Source of the DNA: Thermonema lapsum
GTDB taxonomy: Bacteria > Bacteroidota > Bacteroidia > Cytophagales > Thermonemataceae
Reading direction: 5' to 3'
Length of the DNA stretch: 64,000 bases
NCBI RefSeq assembly: GCF_011761635.1
Contig: NZ_JAASRN010000001.1
Span: 248,001 to 312,000, forward strand
Below the pieces are notes generated by a model that worked only from the letters and a program-made list of their open reading frames with translations, was not told the DNA's origin and did no database searches. Of the stretch, positions 23,697 through 32,988 are shown piece after piece (positions within the stretch are counted from its first letter, which is position 1; each line of letters opens with the position of its first letter). Made by a program: the position numbers and the translations under genes.

Positions 23697-26600
23697 ATGA
23701 AACAAATAGCTGCTATTGATAACTGCCTTGACAAGGCACTGGTTAAAAAACTTTTGGAGAAACAAGCCCAACAAAAAGCCAAAGGGGATGAGGTGATTTT
23801 CTTGCTGCCTACCAAGCGCGCCGTGATTGAAATGAAAAAAATAGCAGGCGACGACATAGAAGCCTATGCATGGGAAGATTTTATGTTGCAACAAGCCGCC
23901 AAAAAGTTGGGCGTAAAAACCACACAGGCAGGCGGTGTGCCGGGACCTGCCCCAGAGCCGCAACTGCTCATTTTGCTGTATAGTTGTCTAAAAAATCAGC
24001 TGAAAGAGCAGGTGTCTGAACTATGGCATGACGAGGAGGAAAAGACACAGGCAACCGAAGAAGAAGCGCAGCAAGAAGTGCAACAGGTTTTGAACGAGCG
24101 TATTGCGGCTTTCCTTGCGCTTCTCTTGAAAGACCTCATCGCACTCGACGAAGCCCTGATGGATGTCCATTCCGTCTTGGACAATCTGAAAGATATTAAA
24201 AACCTCGAATATTTGTCGCTTGCATGGAACGACCCCGCCAAGTTGAAAGAGGCGCCCCCTTCGGTGCGGCGGCAAGTACTGCTCTATCGTAGCTTGCCTG
24301 AGGTATATGAACAATTTCGCAAGCAGTGTGAAGCAAGAAAAATCGCCCATAAAGGGCAGCTGTGGCGTGCATGGGCAGAAAATGCCTTGGAATGGTTCGA
24401 GGCTGCCCCCGGCGATTACTGGATAGTAGCCGGCTTGAGTGAATTGAGCCGCGCAGAAATAGAGGTGTTGAGAAAGCTGCAAAAAGCCCAAAAATTGCAG
24501 ATATACTGGGAGTCGGACGTCTATTATCACGAGCCCGAGCCAGAAAGAAAACTACCTGCCTACAAAGATTGGCATCCGATTGGTGAGCGTCTGAGGCACT
24601 TCTGCAACAGCACCGGCGCCGGTGAAGAAGCTCTCATCCTCGGCAACAGCTTGGCACAAGGTACCAAAGACTTTTACTTTGTGTCTGTGCCTATGGCTTC
24701 TATGCAAGCCCATTTGGTGTGCAATTGTTTGCGGGGAAAAGATGAAATTGCCCACGCCTTGGGCTTGGACCCTTCCCTGACAACGGGCATTGTGTTGGTC
24801 GATACCTATTTACTGCCTGTTTTTGCCAGAGCTTTGGCACAAGAAAATCCTTCGATATCGATGGGGATAGCCCTTACCAGTACCCCCGCCTACCAGCTTA
24901 TGCAGGCGATATTTCAGCTGCATTTCAACGAGCAGTGGCGAGTACACAAAATAGAAATGCAAAAGCAAACCGACGAAAGCCAGCAGCCACTGAGCAGCCA
25001 AGCGTCGTCAGCAGTGTCAGACATCGGAGCAGAAGAGATGAACGCCAAAGAACCAAAAGAGCGCCGTGTGCTCTGCTATTACTATGCCGACGTCAGCGCT
25101 GTGCTCACGCATCCCTACATATACAGCCTTTTGAATACACGCCTCGCAACCGAAGGGGTAAGCACTCATGTTCATGCGCAAGACCTCATACAGCTGTTTT
25201 TGAAACAAATGACAGCCGCGCGCCATGCCTATATCAGCAAAACCGAGCTGACGAGGTTTGCAGAGGCAGCCATTGAAGCTGTCAAGGCAAATAAACAACA
25301 GCTGTCTGACGCAGAGTGCGAAAAAACAAAAGACATATTTACTACGCTTATCAACGAATTGTTCGACTATTGGAAACAAGGCACAGGCACCGAACGGGCA
25401 CTGCAAATGCTCAAGTCGCTGACAACACAGCTGCTTGAGGTGATGAAACAGGAGGAAAGCACCTTGGCTCAATTGAATGCAAGCCACCTCGAAGAAATAC
25501 AAAAGATATTGGAAGAAATGGAATACCTTCTCGAAGAGGTACCTGAAGATACGGTAGCCGTCTCGCTGGGCTTCTTCCGTGGTTTGTTTCAACAAATGAC
25601 TTATGACCGTTTCATTTATTCCGATATTTCGCCCGATAGCAACACCAAAATCCATTTGCTGGGCTTATCTGAATCTCGCCTGCTCAGTTTCGACCAGTTG
25701 ATATTTGTAACTGCCAATGAAGGTTACCTGCCGGCAGAGACAAAATTCCATTCTCTGCTGCCTTATAGTTTTCATGCAAGCAGCGCTTTGCCCCTTCCCG
25801 AAGAGCAAATCCTTAAAACTACACAAGATACCTATCGCTTGCTGCACCATGCGCGCAAAGTGGTTATGATATATGTAGATGACGAAAACTATGAACCCAG
25901 CCGCTACCTCTATCAGATAGAAGACGAACTGCAGGTCTATAACAAGAATATTCAGTTGACCAAAATAAGAGTTGCGCCACCTGTTGCCAAGGCAAAGCCT
26001 GAAGAACAGCTAATCATCGAGAAGCATGAGGCTATCATCCACAGCATCAAAAACTACCTCGAAAACAAGGGGCTTTCGCCTACAGCGCTCGATGCTTATT
26101 TGTCTTGCAATCTTCGTTTTTACTTTTCTTATGTTTTAGGTTTTCGCAGGGAAGAGGAAATAAACGATGAGCTGGAAGACAACGAATTCGGAACGGTATT
26201 GCACGCTGTGCTTGAGCGCATTTTTGGCTACTACAAAGGCAAAGAAGTAACTCAGGCAGAGCTGCACAAATGGCTAAGCCCGACAATAGAAGACGAGTCA
26301 GAAGGTGGTAAAGGAAAGCCTATCATCGCCAGCTTCGTTGAAGAGGAACTACACAAAAGAGGGCAAAACAACGAAGGCAGTGGCTTATTGGCAAAGGTGG
26401 CACTGGAAGCTTTGATTGAGCGTTTCTTGAAACTGCAAATACAGGAGATGAACAACCAACAGTGGAAGATAGAGGCGCTGGAAGTAAGCATGGAGAATGA
26501 AAATAGCATTGTGTTGCCGGTAGATGTACCGGGTGTGGGGCATGTAAAGGCGCGCATCAAGGGAACCATAGACCGAGTGGACAAGCGCACCGACCTTCTC

Positions 26601-27062
26601 ACCAAAGAAGATGCTTACTACGTGATAGATTACAAGTCAGGACAGGTAAAAGCTGAGAAGTTAGAAATTCCCAAGAACAAGCCATTGTCATTAAGAGATA
26701 TTTTTTCCTATCAAGAGGAAAAGTCAAACATTGACTACTCTAAAATCCGTCAACTACTCATCTATACCTATCTTTACCTTCATCACTTGCGCAACCACGA
26801 GGGGAGGGAAGAACTACCTGCACGAGTATATGCCGGTATTTACTCATTCCGAAATATGACAGAAGGACTGCTGCTGCTGAAAAAGCAATCTGTCTGGGAT
26901 ATACAGCAAGAAGAAAAAGAGCTCAAAGAGTCTCTTGAGGCAGTAGTTAAAGACATGTTGGATACGAGTAAAAAAATTAAGAAAGTAGAGGACGAGCGTC
27001 ATTGCAAATACTGCGACTACAAGGTAATCTGTCAAAGAAAGATAAAAGAAAGCAGTTATTAG
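23697..27062 (+). CDS. AddB-like PD-(D/E)XK nuclease with a 4Fe-4S staple
   Basis: 1121 residues. The N-terminal two thirds resemble a degenerate SF1 helicase (E-V-I-F-L-L-P-T-K-R-A at 31-41; no clear Walker A). The C-terminal third is the nuclease: L-S-P-T-A-L-D-A-Y-L-S-C with Cys804, the catalytic V-I-D-Y-K-S-G (Asp978, Lys980), and C-x2-C-x5-C at 1103, 1106 and 1112. Cys804 plus these three Cys is the AddB iron-sulfur arrangement. AddAB processes double-strand ends for recombination. No UvrD/AddA gene is next to it; the following gene is unrelated. I chose the ATG at 23697; an extension to 23571 would overlap the divergent gene and lacks family features. Confidence 0.87.
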   Translation: MKQIAAIDNCLDKALVKKLLEKQAQQKAKGDEVIFLLPTKRAVIEMKKIAGDDIEAYAWEDFMLQQAAKKLGVKTTQAGGVPGPAPEPQLLILLYSCLKNQLKEQVSELWHDEEEKTQATEEEAQQEVQQVLNERIAAFLALLLKDLIALDEALMDVHSVLDNLKDIKNLEYLSLAWNDPAKLKEAPPSVRRQVLLYRSLPEVYEQFRKQCEARKIAHKGQLWRAWAENALEWFEAAPGDYWIVAGLSELSRAEIEVLRKLQKAQKLQIYWESDVYYHEPEPERKLPAYKDWHPIGERLRHFCNSTGAGEEALILGNSLAQGTKDFYFVSVPMASMQAHLVCNCLRGKDEIAHALGLDPSLTTGIVLVDTYLLPVFARALAQENPSISMGIALTSTPAYQLMQAIFQLHFNEQWRVHKIEMQKQTDESQQPLSSQASSAVSDIGAEEMNAKEPKERRVLCYYYADVSAVLTHPYIYSLLNTRLATEGVSTHVHAQDLIQLFLKQMTAARHAYISKTELTRFAEAAIEAVKANKQQLSDAECEKTKDIFTTLINELFDYWKQGTGTERALQMLKSLTTQLLEVMKQEESTLAQLNASHLEEIQKILEEMEYLLEEVPEDTVAVSLGFFRGLFQQMTYDRFIYSDISPDSNTKIHLLGLSESRLLSFDQLIFVTANEGYLPAETKFHSLLPYSFHASSALPLPEEQILKTTQDTYRLLHHARKVVMIYVDDENYEPSRYLYQIEDELQVYNKNIQLTKIRVAPPVAKAKPEEQLIIEKHEAIIHSIKNYLENKGLSPTALDAYLSCNLRFYFSYVLGFRREEEINDELEDNEFGTVLHAVLERIFGYYKGKEVTQAELHKWLSPTIEDESEGGKGKPIIASFVEEELHKRGQNNEGSGLLAKVALEALIERFLKLQIQEMNNQQWKIEALEVSMENENSIVLPVDVPGVGHVKARIKGTIDRVDKRTDLLTKEDAYYVIDYKSGQVKAEKLEIPKNKPLSLRDIFSYQEEKSNIDYSKIRQLLIYTYLYLHHLRNHEGREELPARVYAGIYSFRNMTEGLLLLKKQSVWDIQQEEKELKESLEAVVKDMLDTSKKIKKVEDERHCKYCDYKVICQRKIKESSY

Positions 27063-27118
27063 CCGTTGTCATGTTTGGTCTTTGTTCTTATTTTGCAAAG
27101 TGTTAAGATGAGTGCAAA

Positions 27119-29098
27119 ATGGACATGAAAGAAAAAGAAGGGGCTCAATTGCCCGTTGAGAAGCTGTCTGGAGGGGCAGATACCGTAGCAGAGAATGCCC
27201 ATGTAGAAAATGTGGAGCCCTTCATGGAAGAGGACCCTTGGTTGGAAAAAGAAGCATCAAACACACATGCAACCGGAATCGGCGATGAACCTTCGGAGCC
27301 CGTGCCCGGTTTTCCGCCTATGGAGGTACCGGAGCAATCCCCCTTGCCTGCCACCGACGAATACAAACAAGGTTTTTGGATAGGCTATTTGCAGCTCGAC
27401 AAGCAGAACTACGAGGGGTGGTTTACTGAGCAGATGCGCATCGCCGCCCTTGAAAAAGAGCAAGAACAACTGCAGCAACGCCTACAACAACTGCAGCAAC
27501 AGCTGCCACAAGCCAAAGAGGCTTGCCTGAAGCTGCAAACAGAAATAAACGGAATAAAACACCGGCTGGAGTACGAGCAAAAGCAGTTTGAGCGCCGTAA
27601 GCAAGCCTATGAGCGTGTGTGCGAAGAAGAAGAAGAGTATCTGAAGGAACGGGCAAGCTTACGCCATAGATATTCTTTACTTGCTGGCATCCTGTTTTTT
27701 ATTGCCGGTTTCATATTCATTGCCGGCGACCTCATCATTTCGCACGAGATTGTAGCCTATGCGCTCAACATCAAAAACAGTCTGGAAGCATGGAGCTTTG
27801 CTGTAGGCTTGGCTATGGTTTCTGTGCTGTTGAAGCCCGCCTACGACCGCTTGATTGAAATCCCCTACAACCAAAGCAAAAGCAAAAGCGCCAAAACCAT
27901 TTATGTAGTATTCAAACTGTTGATGGTAGCTTTTACGGTGGTTACCCTGCTTGTATTGGGCTTCTTTCGTTACGAAGCCTACAAAACCGACCGCCTAAAA
28001 CAAAGTTTAGCACAGCGCATCCTGCAACTGCAAGCCTCGGATGAGTTGACACCCGAGCAGCTGCAAGCGCTCGACGCCTTGTCGGCACAAGCCGGCGAGC
28101 TGGACAACCGGCTGGTAAACAGCGAAATGGGGCTTTTGTCTTTCGTCTTCTCGGGAGTACTTTTTGCTATTGCCGCTGCGGTGTGTTTAGGTATTAGCTT
28201 CCCGGTCTTGGTAGGTTATGCACGCCTTTGGTTTCAGATTCCATGGCGTTTGAAAAAGTTGCAAAAAGCCAAACAAGAAAAGCAGGCAGTAGTAGAGCAG
28301 ATGGAACAGACCGTGAGCCAAACCCGTTCTCAGTTGGATGCTTTGCAGCAACAGCTACAAATGACTGACCGCCCCGAACAACTGTTAAAGGAAATCAAGG
28401 ATATAGAAGGGCGTTTGGCGCTTATCGAAGAAGAACTACACCGCCACCGCCTCGAAGAGCGCATCTATCGTTTGGGGCATGGCTATGAGCAGGGGCAGGT
28501 GTCGTTGAAGCAAGATAATCAGCGTGTTCAATTCAAAATAAACCACCTGCATAAGCAAATCGCTGAGCTGGAAGATAAAATAAAACAGCGCGAGCAGGAG
28601 CTACGCAATACCCAAGCGCTTTTGCGTCAGTGGGAGCAAAAAGAGCAAGCATGGGAAGCAGCCGACCGGCAACACCAGGAGGAAAGCGAGGCTCTCAAAG
28701 CACGTATCAAGCAGTTGGAAACCGCGCTGTTTGCTATGGAAGAAAAAAAGCAAATCTTGGAAGCTTCTCTTACAACACGTGAGGAAACAATCTACAGGCT
28801 GGAAGAGCAACTGAACAGTATGCGAAAAGAGTTGCGCTATGCCCATGCCGTTGCCGAGAAGGCAAGAGAAGACGCAGAACGCCTGCAAAACGGACAGCAG
28901 CCCCAAACACCTAAAAAACCAAGCCAGCGCAGCCGTAAAAACAAACTGCAAACACAGGTTACACAAGAACCGCCGGCAGCACAACAAGAAACGAAAGAAG
29001 TCCCGGAAAAGAAAACAACTCGCAAACGCCGGAACATTAAAAAAACACCCAATACAGCAGAGCAGAACCCGGACTTGACTAACGAAGAAACCAATTAG
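27119..29098 (+). CDS. Coiled-coil membrane protein with acidic N-terminus and basic tail
   Basis: 659 residues, not a family I know. From the N-terminus: an acidic, Pro-rich disordered part (1-85), a short W-I-G-Y-L-Q-L-D segment (about 86-105), a Gln/Glu/Leu heptad coiled coil (about 110-175), four hydrophobic segments (near 183-205, 224-243, 262-282, 340-370), a second long coiled coil (about 375-600), and a Lys/Arg/Gln-rich tail with repeated K-K and R-K clusters. Both coils flank the membrane part, so they probably face the cytoplasm. The vWA-like lipoprotein gene starts 17 bases later, so the two are likely a unit. It lies 56 bases after the nuclease gene. Confidence 0.7.
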   Translation: MDMKEKEGAQLPVEKLSGGADTVAENAHVENVEPFMEEDPWLEKEASNTHATGIGDEPSEPVPGFPPMEVPEQSPLPATDEYKQGFWIGYLQLDKQNYEGWFTEQMRIAALEKEQEQLQQRLQQLQQQLPQAKEACLKLQTEINGIKHRLEYEQKQFERRKQAYERVCEEEEEYLKERASLRHRYSLLAGILFFIAGFIFIAGDLIISHEIVAYALNIKNSLEAWSFAVGLAMVSVLLKPAYDRLIEIPYNQSKSKSAKTIYVVFKLLMVAFTVVTLLVLGFFRYEAYKTDRLKQSLAQRILQLQASDELTPEQLQALDALSAQAGELDNRLVNSEMGLLSFVFSGVLFAIAAAVCLGISFPVLVGYARLWFQIPWRLKKLQKAKQEKQAVVEQMEQTVSQTRSQLDALQQQLQMTDRPEQLLKEIKDIEGRLALIEEELHRHRLEERIYRLGHGYEQGQVSLKQDNQRVQFKINHLHKQIAELEDKIKQREQELRNTQALLRQWEQKEQAWEAADRQHQEESEALKARIKQLETALFAMEEKKQILEASLTTREETIYRLEEQLNSMRKELRYAHAVAEKAREDAERLQNGQQPQTPKKPSQRSRKNKLQTQVTQEPPAAQQETKEVPEKKTTRKRRNIKKTPNTAEQNPDLTNEETN

Positions 29099-29115
29099 AA
29101 AAACAAACTGCATTT

Positions 29116-29925
29116 ATGAGGAATCTTTGCGATGCTTATATCTTTGGCGTGTTGTTGTACTTGCTTGCGGCTTGTGGCGGTGCGCAAGCCCCGCAAACCC
29201 CCCCTTCGCCGCCACCAGTGAACTATACCCTGGTGTTTATCGATAAGACTGTATCGGTCAATACCGACGACGACTTCGTGAAAAATAAGTATGAAAAAGC
29301 ATTGGAGTTGCTGGTTCGTCGCGGCATACAGAAGCAGGGCGACAAGATAGATGTCTATTTCCTGCATGAAAATACCATCCGTGGGAAAGTCTTTTCTTAC
29401 ACCTGCCGGACAGCCATGCCCGATACCACCACTATGAACCCCACCGACGCTGCAATGGCAAAGACCAACTACCACCTTCTGTTGCGTAAGGAGCAAGATA
29501 AAGTACTGAAGCGCTGCTTAGAAGCCTTGGCTACGCCCAACGAGAATTACAGCAAGTTATACACCGATTTGTGGACAAGCCTGCATATCATAGACAAGCG
29601 GCGTGCGCGCCTGCCACACGATGCCCGCGTGCGCGTCTGTTATTTAAGCGATATGGTGGAAAGCATGCCGGGGAATGGGCGTCGCGACTTCTTCAAAAAG
29701 CCACCGTACTCACAAATGCAAGCCATTCAGTATGCAAAAGAGGACTTGCAGCACTTTGCCGATTTAGACCTCTCTGGTGTAGAAGTGTACTATGTACTTC
29801 CCTTTTCACCTACTACATCGGCTACACAAAGCAACCCATGGATGATAGCCTACTGGGAGACCATCTTTCAGGGCTTGGATGTAGAGGAATTTGCCGAACT
29901 GGAAGAAGAAGCGCAGCTGCCGTAA
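29116..29925 (+). CDS. vWA-like lipoprotein
   Basis: 269 residues. A lipoprotein signal ends at L-L-A-A-C. After a Pro-rich linker comes a Rossmann-type fold resembling a von Willebrand A domain: the first strand Y-T-L-V-F-I-D-K-T-V-S-V-N carries an Asp-x-Thr-x-Ser form of the MIDAS metal motif, and a middle strand V-R-V-C-Y-L-S-D-M-V-E-S carries a second Asp. The protein is then a periplasmic, membrane-anchored metal-dependent adhesion domain, if the reading is right. It follows the coiled-coil membrane protein by 17 bases. No BatA/BatB or MoxR gene is beside it. I could not assign a partner or cargo. Confidence 0.65.
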   Translation: MRNLCDAYIFGVLLYLLAACGGAQAPQTPPSPPPVNYTLVFIDKTVSVNTDDDFVKNKYEKALELLVRRGIQKQGDKIDVYFLHENTIRGKVFSYTCRTAMPDTTTMNPTDAAMAKTNYHLLLRKEQDKVLKRCLEALATPNENYSKLYTDLWTSLHIIDKRRARLPHDARVRVCYLSDMVESMPGNGRRDFFKKPPYSQMQAIQYAKEDLQHFADLDLSGVEVYYVLPFSPTTSATQSNPWMIAYWETIFQGLDVEEFAELEEEAQLP

Positions 29926-29942
29926 TCAAAAATGATTTTGCA

Positions 29943-30752
29943 CTATTCCCACAGCGGATAAAGCTTGAGCTTGGCATGCTCGCCAAAGAAAATGTCGGTC
30001 ATCTCTTCGAAGGCAGGCGTATAGTCCGATACAAAAAATTGCGCTTCTCCGCTCAAAGCCCCTGTTTTCTCCAGACCGAAGCTGGCGAGCTTCTGCTTTA
30101 CGGTCTTGGCTACGATTTCCGAAGAGTCCAAGATGGCTACTTTGTTTTCAAAATAGTTGCTTATCATCTCTTTGATGAGCGGATAATGCGTGCATCCTAA
30201 GATGAGGGCTTCGATGTCTTCAAAAGCAGCTTTTTGTAGATAATCGCCAATGACTTGTGCCATGATGGGGTGCCCTGCGTAGCCTTCTTCTATCATGGGT
30301 GCCAACAGCGGGGTTGCCATAGCCTGCAGTTGAATGCCTTTGCGCAGGTCGTCTATTTTCTTTTTGTACACGTTGGAGCGCACCGTCTGTTTGGTGCCTA
30401 TGAGCCCTACTTTTTTTCCTGCATAATGCGTTGCCACATACTCTACCATGGGGTCAATCACGTTGATTACCAATGCCCGATTGCCCACATATTCGCGAAG
30501 GAGTTTATATGCTGCCGAAGAAGCCGAATTGCAGGCAATTACTATGGCTTTGCACTCTTGACTCAACAAAAAGTTGACTATTTTGATGGAATATGCTTGA
30601 ATGGCTTCGGTGGACTTGTCCCCATAGGGCATATGCGCAGTGTCGCCGAAGTAAATAATATCTTCTTGGGGCAGCAGGCGACGGATGGCACGGGTAACCG
30701 TTAAACCGCCAATGCCGCTGTCAAAAATGCCAATGGGTGCGTTTGCTTGCAT
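29943..30752 (-). CDS. murI: Glutamate racemase
   Basis: 269 residues, the normal size. It makes D-glutamate for peptidoglycan. Both catalytic cysteines are present: Cys74 in A-C-N-S-A-S and Cys187 in G-C-T-H-Y-P-L-I. The N-terminal I-G-I-F-D-S-G-I-G-G-L-T-V block and the D-T-A-H-M-P-Y-G segment are also typical. It is convergent with the lipoprotein gene (17 bases) and divergent from the outer-membrane protein gene that starts 58 bases upstream. Confidence 0.97.
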   Translation of the reverse strand: MQANAPIGIFDSGIGGLTVTRAIRRLLPQEDIIYFGDTAHMPYGDKSTEAIQAYSIKIVNFLLSQECKAIVIACNSASSAAYKLLREYVGNRALVINVIDPMVEYVATHYAGKKVGLIGTKQTVRSNVYKKKIDDLRKGIQLQAMATPLLAPMIEEGYAGHPIMAQVIGDYLQKAAFEDIEALILGCTHYPLIKEMISNYFENKVAILDSSEIVAKTVKQKLASFGLEKTGALSGEAQFFVSDYTPAFEEMTDIFFGEHAKLKLYPLWE

Positions 30753-30810
30753 GTAGATTTAAGCTTACCTTTATGCTAATAAAATAACAGGACGTAAACT
30801 AAGCAAAAAT

Positions 30811-31587
30811 ATGTTAAAAAACGCATGGGCTGTGTGTTTGTTCATAAGCACTTTGTGCGGGGGGCATGTTGCTGCCCAAAAAATGCCCGCCGATACCATA
30901 TGGCGCAAATACAGTAAAGACAGTGTAGTTTGCGAGTTTTATGCCGGTGAACCTTTTCGTATCCCAAAACAAGAATTTTATCTCACTTTCGACGTAGGCG
31001 CAATCGCTTGGACAGGCGCTTCGCTTCCTGCCGACTTCTCAATTAAGCCGCTCAATTCGGGCTTTTATGCCCTAGGCTGGCATAGCCGTTGGCGCTTGGG
31101 CGGCGAAGAGGCTCATCATATGGTTTCACTGGGCATAGAAGCGGCTTGGTACAATCATGTCTTTGAGAAAGACCTGCGCATGGAAGTGCAAAACGAAACG
31201 CTGCTCATGCAGCCCTTGGGTTTGCCTCTGAAACGCAGCAAGTTTACCATGTTTCAAGGAAGCCTTCCTTTCAGTTATCAGTGGCATGGTATAGACAAAA
31301 ACAATAACCGCCGGGGATGGAATTTTTCTGTGGGGGGCTTCGTAGGCTATGGGCTTGCCGACTACACCAAAGTAGTATATGAAGACACCAACGGTTACAA
31401 ACGGAAAGAGAAGCGTACGGGCGAATATTTTACCAAGGCGTTGCGTTATGGAGTGGCTGCATCCTTCGGCAAAGGCGATTGGCAGCTGTTTGCCCGTTAT
31501 CATCTGCAGCCAGTATTTGAGTCCGGACACGGAGCGCCCGAAGTCCAAACCTTTGTGGTAGGTTTACGCCTGCAAAGGGCAGAATAA
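30811..31587 (+). CDS. Outer-membrane beta-barrel protein, unknown
   Basis: 258 residues with a signal peptide (cleavage near V-A-A-Q). The mature part is rich in aromatic and Gly residues and in alternating strands such as F-Y-L-T-F-D-V-G-A-I-A-W and Y-G-V-A-A-S-F-G, ending with a V-V-G-L-R-L-Q-R strand. About eight to ten strands are expected, so a small porin-like or OmpW-like barrel. No specific family is recognised. The short-chain dehydrogenase gene starts 16 bases later. Confidence 0.65.
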   Translation: MLKNAWAVCLFISTLCGGHVAAQKMPADTIWRKYSKDSVVCEFYAGEPFRIPKQEFYLTFDVGAIAWTGASLPADFSIKPLNSGFYALGWHSRWRLGGEEAHHMVSLGIEAAWYNHVFEKDLRMEVQNETLLMQPLGLPLKRSKFTMFQGSLPFSYQWHGIDKNNNRRGWNFSVGGFVGYGLADYTKVVYEDTNGYKRKEKRTGEYFTKALRYGVAASFGKGDWQLFARYHLQPVFESGHGAPEVQTFVVGLRLQRAE

Positions 31588-31603
31588 AACAACCGATGGC
31601 GCT

Positions 31604-32362
31604 ATGTTTACCATAGATTTGTCCACACAAACAGTGCTGCTTACCGGTGCGGGGCGTGGCATCGGCAGGGCTATCGTGGATGCACTGCTTGATGCTGGTG
31701 CTTGGGTAATTGCTCACTACCACCGCACCCCCATTGACTTTGAACACCCCAAACTCTGTACCTTATCTTTTAACCTAAACCAGATAGAAGAAATCCCAGC
31801 TTTCTGGAATGCCTGTCTCGAGCTGCAGCAACAACACCGCATGCCTTCCATACAAGGGCTTGTGTTGAATGCTGCGGTGGCTTTGAGTGCCCCGCTGGAC
31901 ATGCCCTATGGGCAGTGGCTCGATGCTTGGCAGCAAACCTTGCGGGTGAATGTAACTGCAGCGGCTGCTTTGGCAAAAGAGGTTTTAGCCTATTTCCGTC
32001 TGCAGCGCAAAGGGCGTTTTGTGTGGATTGCTTCGCGTGCTGCTTTCCGTGGCGATACACCCGAATACTGGGCTTATGCAGCTTCTAAAAGCGCTATGTT
32101 GGGCGTGAGTCGCTCTATTGCCCGTTTTCATGGTAAAGAGGGCATACGCTCTTTTGCTTTGGCGCCTGGCTTCACCATGACCGACATGGCGCAAGACTTT
32201 ATAGACGCCTATGGTGAAGATTATGTGAAAAACGACATTGCTTTGGAGCACATCACACAGCCGCGGGATGTGGCGCTGTGGGTGCCGTGGCTGCTTAGCG
32301 GTCATGCCGACCACGCCACCGGCGCCACCATCGACGTGAATGCAGGCAGTTATATTCGCTAA
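31604..32362 (+). CDS. Short-chain dehydrogenase/reductase (SDR)
   Basis: 252 residues, a classical SDR. Seen: the nucleotide motif T-G-A-G-R-G-I-G (about 14-21), the N-A-A-V block (like NNAG), the catalytic Ser in I-A-S-R, and Y-A-A-S-K (Tyr158, Lys162). The C-terminal G-A-T-I-D-V-N-A-G strand matches the FabG-like set. NAD(P)-dependent reduction or oxidation of a hydroxyl group is expected; the substrate is unknown. Between an outer-membrane protein and a DUF2214 gene there is no pathway hint. Confidence 0.88.
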   Translation: MFTIDLSTQTVLLTGAGRGIGRAIVDALLDAGAWVIAHYHRTPIDFEHPKLCTLSFNLNQIEEIPAFWNACLELQQQHRMPSIQGLVLNAAVALSAPLDMPYGQWLDAWQQTLRVNVTAAAALAKEVLAYFRLQRKGRFVWIASRAAFRGDTPEYWAYAASKSAMLGVSRSIARFHGKEGIRSFALAPGFTMTDMAQDFIDAYGEDYVKNDIALEHITQPRDVALWVPWLLSGHADHATGATIDVNAGSYIR

Positions 32363-32378
32363 TGATGACTTTACGGTG

Positions 32379-32828
32379 ATGATATACGAATACTTACTTT
32401 ACAAATACCTGCACTTTGTGGCAGTATTTATGATAGTGGCAGCCTTGGGCATAGAAGCTTTTGCGGTGAAAGCCGTCATGACACGTGCCTGTTTGCGCCG
32501 CTTGGCTCTTATAGATGCCATCTACGGCGCAGGTGCCATCTTATTGCTTTTTGCTGGCATGATGCTCTGGTGGAAGGTGGGCAAGCCGGCTGCCTATTAC
32601 AGTAACAATTATTTGTTTCTGCTCAAAATAGGCTTGTTTGCGCTTATGGGGGTGCTTTCCTTATATCCCACCGTGTTTTTCATAAAACAGCGCAAAGGTG
32701 CACAAGAGGAGGAGGTTGTTGTTCCCCGAGCGCTGCGTTGGTGTGTTTATATGGAGCTGCTTCTTTTGTTGGTGATTCCTTTGCTGGCGGTGCTGATGGC
32801 GCAGGGCATTGGCTACCTTGTCCCATAA
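32379..32828 (+). CDS. DUF2214 family membrane protein
   Basis: 149 residues and four membrane segments. A His in the first segment (Y-L-H-F-V-A-V-F) and the overall layout match DUF2214, whose function is unknown to me. I chose the ATG at 32379 because M-I-Y-E-Y-L leads straight into the first segment; an upstream start would overlap the SDR gene. The hairpin that follows on the plus strand is the terminator of the first tRNA-Asp seen from the other side. Confidence 0.75.
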   Translation: MIYEYLLYKYLHFVAVFMIVAALGIEAFAVKAVMTRACLRRLALIDAIYGAGAILLLFAGMMLWWKVGKPAAYYSNNYLFLLKIGLFALMGVLSLYPTVFFIKQRKGAQEEEVVVPRALRWCVYMELLLLLVIPLLAVLMAQGIGYLVP

Positions 32829-32830
32829 AC

Positions 32831-32857
32831 AAAAAAGCCGGACAAAAGTCCGGCTTT
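32831..32857 (-). terminator. Terminator of the first tRNA-Asp unit
   Basis: Read leftward from the tRNA, AAAGCCGGAC, a TTTT loop and GTCCGGC run into TTTTTT. It also lies just beyond the DUF2214 stop (3 bases away), so it can act in both directions. It is repeated at the second tRNA. Confidence 0.85.
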
Positions 32858-32864
32858 GGTATTT

Positions 32865-32941
<77 letters not shown>

Positions 32942-32956
32942 TCCGTTTGGGTGATG

Positions 32957-32988
32957 CAAAATAACAGCATTTCTTTGATACCACCAAA
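32957..32988 (-). promoter_or_regulatory. Promoter of the first tRNA-Asp unit (one mismatch)
   Basis: On the minus strand TTATTTTG follows TTTG after 20 bases. The -7 element differs from TAnnTTTG at one base; the second copy has the perfect form at the same distance. Confidence 0.55.

Noticed and set aside
24000-27062. Second nuclease or helicase gene hidden in the AddB-like frame
   Set aside because: The frame is continuous and the domains follow the normal AddB order, so a single gene is the simpler reading.
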